Shown here: positions 1 to 10,859 of the stretch, piece after piece | How positions within the stretch are numbered: position 1 is the stretch's first letter | How the letters are laid out: every line of letters begins with the position of its first letter | Source of the DNA: Litsea cubeba | Taxonomy: Eukaryota > Streptophyta > Magnoliopsida > Laurales > Lauraceae | Assembly (NCBI GenBank): GCA_012931725.1 | Contig: WHSA01001115.1 | Coordinates: 1,427,779 to 1,491,778 of the forward strand | DNA length: 64,000 nucleotides | Reading direction: 5' to 3' | Made by a program: the position numbers and the translations under genes | The notes under the pieces: model-generated | Seen by the model: the letters and a program-made list of their open reading frames with translations, nothing else | Told to the model about the DNA's origin: nothing | Databases searched by the model: none

Positions 1-81
1 TATAGGCAGATTCTTAATGACACCTGAATAGAAAGTTTCCTTGGAAATGGCACCATCAGGGATGGAAGGAACTTGTGTATC
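1..81 (-). CDS. VAL: VAL exon after the B3 domain, runs off the left edge
   Basis: Reads DTQVPSIPDGAISKETF then YSGVIKNLPI (27 codons), matching the conserved post-B3 stretch of VAL proteins (pattern DTQ..AIPNG..S.ETFFSGV.ENLPI). The acceptor is AAACAG at 87-82 and the entry phase is 0, which fits the preceding exon ending at 528. The reading frame is still open at base 1. Downstream family features (nuclear signal, CW zinc finger, EAR motif) are outside the window. Confidence 0.82.
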
Positions 82-527
82 CTGTTTCATTTATTGGTTA
101 TAAAGATATAAGGCAAATTCAAGATCAATTTAAAGACAAAAGTTTACTTTTATGTGGACCTTCACTGACCTTAAGATCAGTGTCTTTCTTAATTTTCTTG
201 AATTATTTGTGTATAAAGCAGATGTAGATACTGACAAGATAAAATTTGCTCAGATTAATTAAAGTGAGCATTTCTGTCGACAAAATAAATACACGTTACA
301 TGCCCCAGTTTTGAAACTCAGACATGTAAAATCTTTGGCCTAAAAATAGGATAAAATAGTGTTTTATGCATCATGGTGTACTAATTCACCCATTCTTCAC
401 CACTTTGGCCCATAGTTTGGTGACCCAAACTGTTGCTCCATTGGACACGCGTTGACTCAGTTCTCATGGTGGCCACATCAGACCAATGTTTTGTGGATTC
501 ACAAGGAATGGTTTATTTTAGTTCTAC
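82..527 (-). other. Short VAL intron
   Basis: 446-bp AT-rich interval between the 604-528 and 81-1 exons, donor GTAGAA at 527 and acceptor CAG at 84-82 on the minus strand. I see no mobile element or RNA gene in it. Confidence 0.75.
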
Positions 528-604
528 CTGCACAGCTGTAGCGTTTGACGACTTGCGAAATCCCATAACGAGCTTTCCTTCAGGCTCTCTCCGGCTAAAA
601 ATAA
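528..604 (-). CDS. VAL: VAL exon carrying the C-terminal end of the B3 domain
   Basis: 77 nt: two bases completing a Val codon, then IFSRREPEGKLVMGF and RKSSNATAVQ. This is the last B3 strand and following segment of VAL proteins (family form VTFSR..PEGKLVMGFRKA). The acceptor TTCTGCAG ends at 605 and the donor GTAGAA starts at 527. The 1-nt entry phase exactly matches the exon ending at 5207. An unrelated plus-strand reading frame overlaps this exon and is only its antisense. Confidence 0.87.
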
Positions 605-1000
605 CTGCAGAACAGAAGATTCCAAAGAAAGAAAAAGAGCAAAATTGAATCCTTTATCACAGATTAGGAACAAACTAATAGTTTATGCCTATAAGAAATA
701 TCTTAAATTAGACCATCTGCAAAATAAATAAACAAATAAAAAAAAAAAAAGGCAGCTGAAAGAGGCATGACCATCATGTATATAAAAAAGTACATTAATA
801 ACAACAATGACAGTTGTTAATAATACCATAATTCAGACAATTCAATGCCTTTTGCTCAGGATTGACTCCCCATGGAATCATAAATAAAAATTCAAGCTCA
901 ATCACCACACAAACCGGATCAGTCCAGAGACCAAACTCATGTCAGTCCGGACGGGCCAATTTGACCCTCAATTTGGACTTTGGACAAGCTGTACACAAAT

Positions 1001-1001
<1 letters not shown>

Positions 1002-1043
<42 letters not shown>
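1002..1043. repeat. 42-nt uninterrupted poly-C tract
   Basis: A run of 42 C on the plus strand (G on the minus), followed by an A-rich run at about 1053-1073. It lies on the transcribed strand of the VAL intron, so the pre-mRNA would carry 42 consecutive G. Exact length is uncertain because homopolymers this long are poorly resolved by sequencing. Confidence 0.9.
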
Positions 1044-1410
1044 ACAACAAACAACAAAAAAAAAAAAAAAAAACGAATTCAATTCCCTAAAAAGGGGGGG
1101 TGGAGGGGGACCCAAAAGGATTTACAGAAGAGGAATTAGATGAAAATAAGGAAGCTAACCCTCACTTACGAGTTATGAATAAAACTAATTGTATTTAATC
1201 TAAAGCATTGCAACATAAAATCTTACCTTATCAAATTGAATAAATTACAGCTATGGGAACAGGCCTTTAATCATAGCCCTTAGTGTTGCACCTGGCCGGT
1301 AGGCATTGAGCTTAGGCCAGCTGTCTGAGCCTGTGGATCATGTGCAATGAATCTTGAGTCATGGGCCTTTATGCCTTCTGTATGTACATTTTCCACAAGG
1401 TTATCTGCCT

Positions 1411-1580
1411 TCTATTATAAGATAGAGGACAGGACTTTTTTTTATAATTAACATTACACTGGGGACTTTGGTGTAAATAAAAGAAACCTGAGGACCTTTT
1501 CTGTATTATGCAGAAACTAAGAAGTAATAAAATAAGAATGGTTGCCTGCCCTAGAGGATACAATCGCTTTTCTGTTTAAT
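1411..1580 (+). repeat. Truncated 5' LTR remnant of a decayed copia element
   Basis: About 165 bp aligns with the LTR that starts at 3413: both share a block with CTGGGGAC, the stretch AATAAAATAAGAATGGT and the block CTGCCC.TAGAGGATA. Similarity stops near 1580, just before the LINE fragment, so this LTR is cut short. Same orientation as the 3' LTR, consistent with two ends of one decayed element spanning about 2.2 kb. Confidence 0.65.
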
Positions 1581-1686
1581 GTTAAAAAAAATTCTTCCAA
1601 GAAAATAAAGCAAAGCCAAGAACAACCAAGAGAAAAATGAAAGAACAAACACCATTAAAAACAAAACAGCTACTAAAATACAACAA

Positions 1687-2080
1687 TTAATCATCAAAAG
1701 AACTTGAAGAGCGACCCTCCTTAGCTAGAGCATCCACAATAGCATTTGCCTCCGAACTGTCTTGAAATATCCTTAATTTCCTCCACACAATCCACCAAAC
1801 ACCAAGGAAAAGAAGACTTTCCAAAACCCCACTGAATTGCATAAAAAGAATCGCTTTCAATAATAGCTTTAGAACCACCCATTCTTCGTACCTCACAACA
1901 TCCAACGAGGAGCAAAAACCTAATACTCATTAGCATTCGAAGAAATGACAGATTCGGAATAACTCCTCACAATAACATTATTGCAATCCCTATCCCTCCT
2001 CGAATAGGCTTAACAAAGGTTCCATCAAAATTTAGATTAAGAACTCCCATTGGAGGGGAGACCCAAACTACTTGTAGCAC
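1687..2080 (-). pseudogene. L1-type LINE RNase H fragment (RVT_3-like), frameshifted
   Basis: Minus-strand translation gives the domain start (PPMGVLNLNFDGTFVKP), then KAIIESDSFYAIQW, VDCVEEIKDISRQFGG and, in another frame, EANAIVDALAKEG. These are the ordered motifs of the RNase H domain found in plant L1-like retroelements (LNFDG, ESDS..A, N.vaDALAKEG). At least one stop and one frameshift separate them. No reverse transcriptase or endonuclease remains beside it. Confidence 0.7.
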
Positions 2081-3236
2081 ATGTTAGTATGCCAACCCCC
2101 CAAACAACTGCCAGTGGCAGAGCCAGGAATTTCTTGGGGTGGGGGGATCTTCTTGTGAAAAGTCTAAACAGTTCAAAATATGACCCATTTCCTTATAGTC
2201 TTTATAAAACCGCACTTAAATGGTCTATAGTAACTTGTTTAATACATAGATAAACATTATAATAGTATAAATTTTGAGATCGATCTAACAGTAGACCTAC
2301 ATTTTATTTAAGTGAAATATCTCATAGAAAAGAAGGAACTTATTTTATGGCCTACTAAATATTTCAAAGACCCCAATGTTATCTACATGGTAGACATATG
2401 AGAAAAGAAGAGAACAATGAATCATGGAAGGGTTCCACGAGTGGGCCCACCTATGAAAATCTAAATCATTGGAAAAAATGGCCTTCCCATGTAGTATATA
2501 GTCCTATCAAATTTCATTTAAATGGCCCATCTTTACATTGATAACTTTAAAAACACTCAGATAAAATATTATAAACAATTCAAATATTTCATACAAACCA
2601 ATTTAAAGTTGGGCCCAGATCATTTGTAAGCTTTAGAATTTAGATAATTCCTATTGTGGTCTACTTAGGAGATCAGCCGTAAACGATCCACATTCTGCAG
2701 CTATTTTCATCATCTTAATGTTCCTTCAAAAGAGCCTCATGAAACTCTATTTGAAAGGCTTCCCTTAAGACAAATATAAAAATAAATAAATAAATAAACC
2801 TACTTGAAAGAACCTTGAGACATGAGAAGCCCCCACTTTGAAGAGAACAAGAGCAAAATTTGCAGAGGATGTGAGAACTTTGTTGCATGCGTATTCATAA
2901 CAAACAAGCACAAGGCAAAAATGCCCTTGTCATTTTTCAAATTCACTCTTCCATACAATAGTAAAAAATTAAACAACCATATCCATTATTCCTAAAATTT
3001 CTCTTCTTCATCAAAGAGGAGAAAACTTGAAGAGGAGGGAGGAGGGAGGTGGGGGGTGCCCTCCTCAATCCCCCCTCCCTCCGCCGCTAACTGACCAAGA
3101 TCTATTAAGATATTTCAAAGGGACCCCAACACATAAAAATTAAACATCAAGAGTTCACAATTTTCTCCAAAACATGCAAGCAATTAAACTTTCCACTAAT
3201 CCTGTCTATCATAAAATAAAATAAAAAAACGTGTGG

Positions 3237-3412
3237 AAGTTGAAAGTCGTTTCATCACGGAAATTTTTGAAAAGAAGAATGTGTTGCTTATACAAGTTAA
3301 CACTGAGGATTAGTCAGCAGATTTTCTCACCAAGGCAGTAAATAAAGCTAAGTTACATGATGTTTTGTCCAAGCTGGGTATGGTAAATATCTATGCACCA
3401 GCTTGAGGGGGG
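3237..3412 (+). pseudogene. Copia RNase H C-terminus and polypurine tract
   Basis: Reads VEVESRFITEIFEKKNV, then SADFLTKAVNKAKLHD after one in-frame TAG, and ends LSKLGMVNIYAPA-stop. This is the copia pol C-terminus (H.DV..HFI.E, AD.LTK, LG pattern). The stop is followed by GAGGGGGG, a polypurine tract directly before the LTR at 3413. Everything upstream (gag to RT) is missing. Confidence 0.8.
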
Positions 3413-3600
3413 TGTTATAAGTCAAAGTATAGGACTTATTTATTTATAATTTACAGTATGCTGGGGACCTTGGAAGTAAAGAACGGAAAATTGAGGGGCT
3501 TTTGTAATATGTAGAAACTAAGAAATAAAATAAGAATGGTCGTCTGCCCCTAGAGGATATGATCATTCTTCTGTTTCCCTCTCTGATTACTCTGTTTCTC
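3413..3600 (+). repeat. 3' LTR of the decayed copia element
   Basis: Starts TGTTATAAGTC immediately after a polypurine tract and contains the block shared with 1411-1580. The 3' end is not resolved; the sequence continues CT-rich to about 3720 and may be LTR throughout. Confidence 0.65.
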
Positions 3601-5206
3601 TTTCTTTCCCTGTTTCTATCTTCTTTGATTTTCTAAGAGACGATAAGTTAGAACAGTAGATCTAATCAAATCTACGGTTCCAACTCCATCATGCTGCATC
3701 AACTCCAGTTTTTTATTCAACAGGTCAGATCTGTTCCGTTTTGTATGAAACTAGAAGAAGGTTTTCAGCTAACTCTGATATCTGGAACCATTAATACCAA
3801 CGAAGCACCCAAAAAAAAAAGAAAAAAAATTGATAATTGATGCCAAAAATTCATGTTTACGATATATGGTCCTGCATAAGAACAGTAATGCACGTGCAGA
3901 CATGAGCATGGATTGGCTGATCCATATGAAAAGAAGCAGAATAACAAAAAGAAAAATCATGGCCCACCATGCATGGTACACCTACAAGCTTAGAATCATA
4001 ATTTATGTAAAATTTTAATGCTAGTTTGTGTTGGAATGATACAAAGCCCAATGCCAAACTCTTGAAGTCTGCAAAATGTACTAAAATAAAGAAAATATTG
4101 GCTTTCCATGCATGAGTAATGAAATTGTATCCATAATTAAAAACAACATAGAAATTGTATCTTGAATTCCTATGCCCCCATCATAGATCCAGATTGTAGA
4201 GTATTGCTAGATGGCCCCATCACATGTTATATTAAAATCTTTCAGATCAAATGGTCCTAGCCTTGAAAGTTTGGACCATTTTCCAACATGATTGCTGTAT
4301 TTTTTCCCCTTACAAATCAATCTGGACACCTAAAGGATTACAAACTCAGTCTTACAATCTGGGAGACTTCAGAGTCATCCTCCAAGCACTGTGTGCCCGT
4401 GACATCAATAATTTGGATCACCAAACCAGGGTACCTAATGCGGACGGCGAATCGTGATGGAGGGCAGGCAGAGATGGAGATGAAAGATGGAGGGATAGGT
4501 TAAGCAATCGCCTGAAAATCTTGGCCTCCGCCAAACTTCCTATCATTGGCAAGGTAAAAAGTGAACTTGGGGACCCAAAAGCACTCTGAAAATTTTCACT
4601 CATCATAATATTCAACTGAATAGACAATGAGACTTTACATCACTTACATAGGATAAAACATAAACCTAGAACTAATCTGGACCATCCAAACACATTGATG
4701 GTAAGGATTAAAACATCTAATATAAAAAACAACTTAAAATATAAATAAAACTTCTAAATATGATAGATTATGTGGGCTGGGCCCATTGGCTGGTTGACCC
4801 ATGAGGGACCATGGGCCTGTCCTACATCACTAGGACATGTATCACCTAGGAAGTTCAGGGTATTTATACAAGTCCCTTTTTTTTACTAAGGATATTTATA
4901 CAAGTCTTTATGCATCATCAATTATATAAAGGTTAAACTTGGTAAAGCACTGCCCTTGCATAAAACCGACTGGTGTTTTACTTCCTAATTGTCAAACTTG
5001 TTCACGAGCATTAAATATGGTTTGTTACTGAAACATTCAATTTTCTCATTCTAAAGATTGTTCAGGGGATGCAGATGATTATAAATTCTAAATTTCTCAT
5101 CAATTTTCCAATACTATAATCACAAGTAGGCCATTTTCAAATGTGCATGTATTGGTATAAATAGAAGGTACGATCTAAATAGTATTTCTAAGAAAGAGCA
5201 AATCAC

Positions 5207-5381
5207 CAGTATCGCCGGCCTGTAATTGCATAGACTGTATCCATGGGGTTACACCTTCCAACACATACATTCTACTGTTGTTGTTTGGCCAAAATCGAAA
5301 CTGAAAATACCAGTCTTTCCCCTTTGCATCTTGAATCTTTATAGGAAGTCCCTCGGGTTGTGAAATTGGAGGAAAATATGC
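5207..5381 (-). CDS. VAL: VAL exon, central B3 DNA-binding domain
   Basis: 175 nt = 58 codons + 1 nt, from acceptor TTGTGCAG (ends 5382) to donor G|GTGATT (5206). It reads AYFPPISQPEGLPIKIQDA, then WYFQFRFWPNNNSRMYVLEG and ends QSMQLQAGDT, the signature core of the VAL/HSI2 B3 domain including the WPNNNSRMY DNA-contact region. TPWIQS replaces the usual TPCIQS. The phase-0 start fits the exon ending in PKACAE at 30420, 25 kb away. Reading through the weak donor would stop 7 codons later, truncating B3. Confidence 0.93.
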
Positions 5382-5527
5382 CTGCACAATTTTTCCATGT
5401 TAATTACATATATAGTGGCACAAAACTTCATGCACAACCATCCCAGAAAATCATCAAAATCACCATTCGAGCAGTATCCATCAATCCAGTTTCATGTTTA
5501 AAGGTTTTACAAATAGACTAAGAAATT

Positions 5528-5566
5528 TATATATATAAATATATATATATAGAGAGAGAGAGAGCT
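5528..5566. repeat. TA/GA microsatellite
   Basis: AT dinucleotides followed by a perfect (GA)n run ending near 5565, a simple repeat 146 bp upstream (in VAL orientation) of the B3 core exon acceptor. Confidence 0.85.
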
Positions 5567-5624
5567 TGTGAACTACGAATGCGAGAATCGTGTAGTGAAC
5601 CCGTGTTCAGGATAGTTGAGAATT

Positions 5625-5720
5625 TCATTCTGGAATCCGTTTCAATTTGGCCTCCAAACCAAAATGTTTCAGCCAATTCGGAGTTTCGGCAAAGTGTTAT
5701 GGAGTTACATTTTAAAAAAA
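5625..5720 (+). repeat. Dispersed repeat copy (GGCCTCCAAAC family)
   Basis: Shares with 40644-40735 the ordered blocks CCGTTTC..TTGGCCTCCAAAC, TTTCAGCC.ATTCGG and TTTCGGCAAA, followed by an A/T-rich stretch. Two copies 35 kb apart argue for a dispersed non-autonomous element; ends are not defined. Confidence 0.5.
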
Positions 5721-6548
5721 AAAGTAAAAGAATAAATATATGTACTATTAGACTCAAATTTGGCTAGAACCCTATTTAGAGTAAAATTTGGCAAGGGCCC
5801 ATATATGAGTGGCAGATTCATCGAAAGGGTGGGGATTTTTAAACGATGGGCACCCCTTAGAGCCCACAAAATTCTCTTGGAAAAAAAAAAATGAATGAAA
5901 GATATAAAAGACCCTTTGGCCCTATTCATCCACGAAGGAAAACAGAAATCGGGAAACGAAATGAGAATAACAGGAGGCGGAGCACGTAGAAGCGAGGTAC
6001 CTCCCCTAAATTAATATAAAAAAAATGAGGAAGTTTAACAAATCAAAAGGCAGACTAATTAGAGGTTGATTTCCTCCCTTCACAATGAGAATATGTTGTC
6101 TTGTTTACAAATGGATTATAAGTCCCTGATCCTTTAATTTTCTTAGGCTCTCAAATCATGCAGGGTTCATGGACCAGAAAAATGAGATTAGAACCCCAAT
6201 GCAGATACAAGACACAAGTTTGGGTTCTAACCCTAACAAGAGAAGATAAATTTGTTAATGGTATGGTAGGGTAAGGGCTTACCCTGGCCAAGCTGGGGCC
6301 CGGCCTTTTGACAAGCCTAGCCACTAAGATACGGCCTGAGATCCAATCTGGGCCATTGACAAAAAAAGACAGGAAAAGTTTATACTGCCCTCAACAAATG
6401 GGCTACATAACACAACTAAAGATGATAATCAAAATATGTGAAGACACAACAATGGGCCAAGCCCCATACAGTCAATGATATGACTATGATCAGCGTCATG
6501 ATGCATGATGCTACTAGGTGCACAAGGGTATACCTCGTGAAATCAAAA

Positions 6549-7170
6549 TAAGAGGTATTATCCATCTTCAAAAACTTTTATAAGATGGTTGAGAATCAAT
6601 TAGACAGGAAAATTAAAGTACCGAGGTCTGACAATGGTGGAGAGTATATTTCACATGAATTTTGAATCTTTTCCATCAGAAAATGAAATAGAATGTCAAT
6701 CATCATGTGCATATATTGCCGAGCTAAACTAGGTTGTCCTCCAAAAGTATCTGGTCACTTGCTTTATACACATTCCACAACAACAATATGATAAGCTAGA
6801 TCAAAGGCCATGGGATGTATCGTCCTTGGATATCCATGTACTCAAAAAGGATACGAGTGCTGCTTTCCATATTTCAATCACTATGGATGTGTCATTTCAT
6901 GAAGATGTCCCTTACAATGAGATTCATCAAGCTAGGACCCGTGGGAAGGTTTCTCCTCTGGTTCATTCACTACCTCCATTATCTTATCAAAATCCTACAA
7001 TTTAAGAAAATGAAAATGAAGATCAAACTCCAATAATTGAAGATCATCCTACAAATGAAGAAGATGATCAATATGAAGATCATACTCTAGAGAAAAGCCA
7101 CTCAACAGAAGCACCAAAGAAACCATCACAAGTGTACTCTCGCAAGAAGAAGAATAGTTGTGATTGAGGA
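6549..7170 (+). pseudogene. Copia integrase and integrase-RT linker remnant
   Basis: Scrambled-frame pieces read KVPRSDNGGEYISHEF-stop (integrase core, second catalytic Asp), then a GYP..QKG-like segment and SMDVSFHEDVPYNEIHQA (integrase C-terminal region), followed by an acidic linker and KKPSQVYSRKKK. Stops and frameshifts are frequent. It is a different copia lineage from B1 and joins the B1 leader at about 7190. Confidence 0.65.
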
Positions 7171-7189
7171 TTTAGATCCATTTTGAGTG

Positions 7190-7692
7190 AGACTTCTTCC
7201 AATAGTTGCGAAATTACTCTACCCTTTCATCCCCATACTCTGATCAGACCTTCGATCATCTACTGGGGCCCACGTGGACATCCTTCCACTGACGACCAAG
7301 GACGTGCACTGCTGCTGTTTGATCTTTCCGTTTCTGGCTGTTTCTGGATACATCTGCTACTTGATCTGCTGTTTCTGGATACCCCAGGAGTATGTTCTGC
7401 TACTGCCTGCTGCCTTCCTGCTCTTGATATGATATATCTCCTGCTGCCTGCCTGCTCTTCCTATTTTTTTTCTTCTTCCCTGCTGTTGCTCTTTTTCTGC
7501 TGTGTGCTGCTGCTGCTATACTGCTGCTGGTGCTGCTGATATGTACTTTTGCACTGCTGCTGTGAGATCTTTATCACTACTGTGCTGCTGCCGCTTCTGC
7601 TGCTCTTGATCTCAACTCTGATCTGAACCTTCTGTTGGTTCCCACGTCCCCTGCTGCTGCTGCTGTTTGGCATTCTTACTAGTTTGCTATTA
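7190..7692 (+). mobile_element. Untranslated leader of copia element B1
   Basis: CT- and CTG-rich stretch directly upstream of the B1 gag, in the place where elements A and C have similar leaders. It contains imperfect CTG-triplet runs (about 7500-7670). No 5' LTR or primer-binding site is visible, so B1 is truncated on the left at about 7190 against the older copia scrap. Confidence 0.5.
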
Positions 7693-8610
7693 ATAGAGAA
7701 ATCTGAAATTGCCCTAGCTTGTTTCGATGGGAAAAATTACACATCGTGGGCGTTCCAGTTTCAAATCTATTTAGAAGGGAAAGAACTCTCGGGCTACGTG
7801 GATGGTTCTGAACCTAAACCGGAGGACGATGACAAGAAGATATCAGCCTAGAAAACTAAGGATGCTAATTGGTTACTAGGCTCTGTTGAACCACATTTTA
7901 TTCTCAATCTTAAACCTTGCAAATATGCCCATGAGATGTGGGATTATCTTAAAAAGATTTATCAACAAGGTAACGCTGCTCGACAATTTCACTTGGAGCT
8001 CGACATCTCCCAATTTTCTCAAGGCACCCTGTCTATACAGGAATATTACAATGGGTTTCGACGGATGTGGTCTGAATATGATGAAATCAAGTTTACCACT
8101 GTGTCTGAAGAACTTCTACCAGAAATACTTTCCTTACAACAAAATAGCCATCGGGACCAGTTTCTCATAAAACTTCGTCCGGAGTTTCAGACTTTCGGAT
8201 CAAATTTAATGAGCCGGGCTCCTCTTCCAAGCTTAGATGACTGTTTTCAGGAACTTCTGCGGGAGGAACAACGTCTGGTGACCCAAGCAACTCTGGAACA
8301 ACAGAGTTCTACTGAGGCTCCACTTGCCTATGCCGCTACAACTAGACCACCTTCTCGAGATATCAGTAAAGTTCAGTGCTATAACTGTAAGAAATACGGT
8401 CATTATGCAAACCAATGCAAAGCTAAAATCTGCAAATATTGTAAGGCCATTGGTCATGTTATTGAAGACTGTCAGAAGAAGGCTCGAAATTCTACTTTCT
8501 GCAACTATGCACCGTCAGCACCTGGCACTCACAATATACAGTCAGCTTCAAGTGCTTACATGGTGACTTCTCAACAATCTGCACCCTCTGACTTCGGTGG
8601 TTCCCTATAG
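7693..8610 (+). pseudogene. B1 copia Gag, start codon lost, stop-interrupted
   Basis: Homologous to element A's Gag: FDGKNYTSWAFQFQIYLEG, MWDYLKKIYQQGNAARQF, LSIQEYYNGFRRMW and HRDQFLIKLRPEF. Two CCHC zinc knuckles follow: CYNCKKYGHYANQC and CKYCKAIGHVIEDC. The ATG of element A is ATA here (7693-7695), and a TAG interrupts near 7850. A second stop (TAG, 8608-8610) ends the open stretch before the protease. Confidence 0.85.
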
Positions 8611-9552
8611 TTTAATTCTTCTTCACAGCCTGGTTCCTCATCCCACTCTGCATCCTCAGCTCTTCTCACTCCTGAAATGGTAAATCAAATGATTATCATT
8701 GCCTTGGCATCCATGAACATCTCAGGTACTGATTCGTCTCTTTCTCATATGTGGTACTTAGATTCTGGCGCAAGTAACCATATGACATCTTCACCCACAA
8801 AATTACAGCATGTTGTTCCTTACACTGGTAATCTTACTGTTCAAACTGCCAATGGAAACCATCTTCCTATCACCTCTGTTGGTGATACTCCTGGCCCATT
8901 ACCATTAACCAATGTTTTAGTGTCTCCTCATCTTTCTACCAATTTAGTTTCTATTGGTCAACTTGTTGAGGAGAATTACAATGTCTCATTTCCTTCTTCT
9001 GGTTGTGTTATGCAGGACCGGGAGTCGGGGGAAGTGATCGCGAGGGGGCCTGAGCATGGCATACTGTTTTCCCTACCAATATCTACATTTATTCAGAATA
9101 AATCTTTACACCAGTTGTGTTTTTTTCTTGAGAATAATTCTCGGTTGTGGCATAATAGACTTGGTCACCCGAATGCTTCTACGATGTCAACTTTATTTAA
9201 ATCTATTGATTCTGTTTCTTTTGAATATGATGCTTGTAAATTAGGCAAAAGTAAAACTTTACCTTTTCCTCACTCCACCACTCGGAGTACTGAATGTTTT
9301 GACTTAATTCACAGTGATGTTTGGGGCATTGCTCCTCACCTTTCTCATGGCCATTTCAAGTACTTTGTTACATTCATTGATGACTACAGCAGGTTTGCTT
9401 GGGTTTATCTATTCCATTCTAAGTCTGATGTTCTTAATGCGTTTCACATATTTCTTAGCTATGTTGAAACTCAATTTTCAAAATGCATTAAAACTTTGTG
9501 CTTAAATTCGGGGGGAGGGAGTATGTTTCCAATGTTTTTCAGTCTTTCCTAA
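8611..9552 (+). pseudogene. B1 copia protease, GAG-pre-integrase and integrase start
   Basis: Aspartic protease motif WYLDSGASNHM (about 8752), then LVSIGQLVEENYNVSF, pre-integrase LWHNRLGHPNASTMS and CDLG-type zinc residues (YDACKLGKSKT). The integrase core begins LIHSDVWGIAPHLSHGHFKY with FIDDYSRFAWVY. A frameshift at a G-run near 9510-9518 breaks the core just before the second catalytic Asp, and the equivalent RSDSGGEY is degraded to LNSGGG. Confidence 0.85.
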
Positions 9553-10636
9553 AGACTAAAGGAATCATTTCTCAGCATACCTGTCCGTATACTCCACAAA
9601 AGAATGGAGTCGCGAAACGGAAAAACAGGCATCTCCTTATTGTAACTAGAACACTACTAATTGAATCATCAGTTCCTCCTCGTTTTTGGGCCGAAGCTCT
9701 CACAACTGAAGTACATCTCATAAACCGCTTTCCATCACCTATCGTTGCTCAATTAACACCGCATTATAAACTGTTTGATCATCTACATACCTTTGGTTGT
9801 TTTTGTTTCGTTCATCTACCCCCCACAGAACGAACAAAATTAACCACACAATCTCGCCGGTGTGCATCTCTGGCTTATGCCACAAATCAAAAAGGTTTTG
9901 TTTGTTATGATCCTATCGGTCGTCGCATTAGGGTTTCTCGCAATGTTATTTTCATTGAAAATCAGTATTTTTTTCAAACTCACTTGGATTGTCCTCATCC
10001 ATCTTCTCCTGCTATCTTACCGAGTTTTTCAGATAAAACAACTACTACTATTACTAGCTTTCATCCTGACTTTGTTTATCATCGTCGAGAAAAACCTACC
10101 ACTGCAGATCCACATCCTCTTGATCCTCCGCCAGCAACTGGTTCCACAACTCCTCATATCCTGCGTCACTCCTCCAGAACTTCTAGACCACCCGAGCGGT
10201 ATGGATTCACACACACTTCCTTGATGACAACCCTTTCTTCTGTCTCTCTATCCAAGTTCTTATTTGCAGGCAATACAACACGATAGTTGGAACCGGGCTA
10301 TGAAGGAAGAATTGGATGCATTGGATTAGAATCACACATGGGACATTGTGGATTGTCCTTCAGTACTTAAACCCATCGGTTGCAAATGGATCTACTCAAT
10401 TAAACTTAAATCTAATGGCTCATTGGATAGACACAAAGCTAGACTCATGCCACTTGCCAACAGGCAAGAATATGGGATTGACTACGAGGAGACATTTGCA
10501 CCTATGGCAAAAATGACTGTAGTTCGGTTACATCTCGCCATTGCTGCCTCTAAATCTTAGTCATTATACAAAATGGATGTCAAAAATGCCTTTCTTCATG
10601 GGGATCTGAAATAAGAGGTCTATATGAGGATACCAC
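9519..10636 (+). pseudogene. B1 copia integrase C-terminus and N-terminal RT, split by B2
   Basis: Continues with CPYTPQKNGVAKRKNRH (integrase Glu region, here K for E before RKNRH), FVCYDPIGRRIRVSRNVIF and the proline/serine-rich linker ending RPPERYGFTHTSLM. RT starts with KPIGCKWIYSIKLKSNGSLD and ETFAPMAKMT. Stops occur near 10328, 10558 and 10612. The coding breaks off at MRIPQG (10641) where B2 inserted and resumes at 21384. Confidence 0.85.
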
Positions 10637-10641
10637 AGGGA
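10637..10641. other. Target-site duplication AGGGA, left copy (B2 into B1)
   Basis: AGGGA directly precedes the B2 LTR start TGTCAATCC at 10642 and recurs at 21379-21383. Removing one copy and all intervening DNA restores the B1 RT frame across MRIPQG and the following residues. Confidence 0.88.
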
Positions 10642-10855
10642 TGTCAATCCAGCCCACCTGCACAGGCTTGGATCTTGTTTTAATTAAGATAGCTTTATTT
10701 TAGGAACTTCTATTGTACTAAGATACTAATTATAGGAACTTGTATGGTATTAGGATACTAAGTAAAGGATAATCAACCCTTATATAATGAGAGGGACACA
10801 ACCCTAAGGGACACATGATTTTCCTCCAATATTCTTATTCTCTCTCTCTCTCGCC
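10642..10855 (+). repeat. 5' LTR of copia element B2 (right end deleted)
   Basis: Begins TGTCAATCCAGCCCA and matches the LTR at 21103 through the promoter-like CTTATATAATGAGAGGGACA and into a CT run. Instead of reaching the LTR end and primer-binding site it is joined to pre-integrase coding at about 10860. B2 therefore lost the LTR end, leader, gag and protease. Confidence 0.85.
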
Positions 10856-10859
10856 CTCT

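Larger units (their letters stand above)
605..5206 (-). other. VAL intron holding a decayed copia element and a LINE scrap
   Basis: 4.6-kb intron, donor G|GTGATT at 5206 (weak) and acceptor TCTGCAG at 605. It contains a poly-C tract, a copia LTR remnant (1411-1580), an L1-type RNase H fragment, and a copia RNase H tail with its 3' LTR (3237 to about 3600). I see nothing identifiable in 605-1000, 1050-1410, 2090-3236 or 3600-5206 beyond AT-rich DNA. Confidence 0.65.

Noticed and set aside
433..648. Plus-strand 71-aa open frame
   Set aside because: It is the antisense of the VAL exon at 604-528; no motif of its own.
862..1143. Poly-proline open frames
   Set aside because: Produced by translating the poly-C tract; no other support.
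7183..7539. 118-aa open frame rich in Leu and Cys
   Set aside because: Lies in the CTG-rich leader of copia B1; composition explained by triplet repeats.
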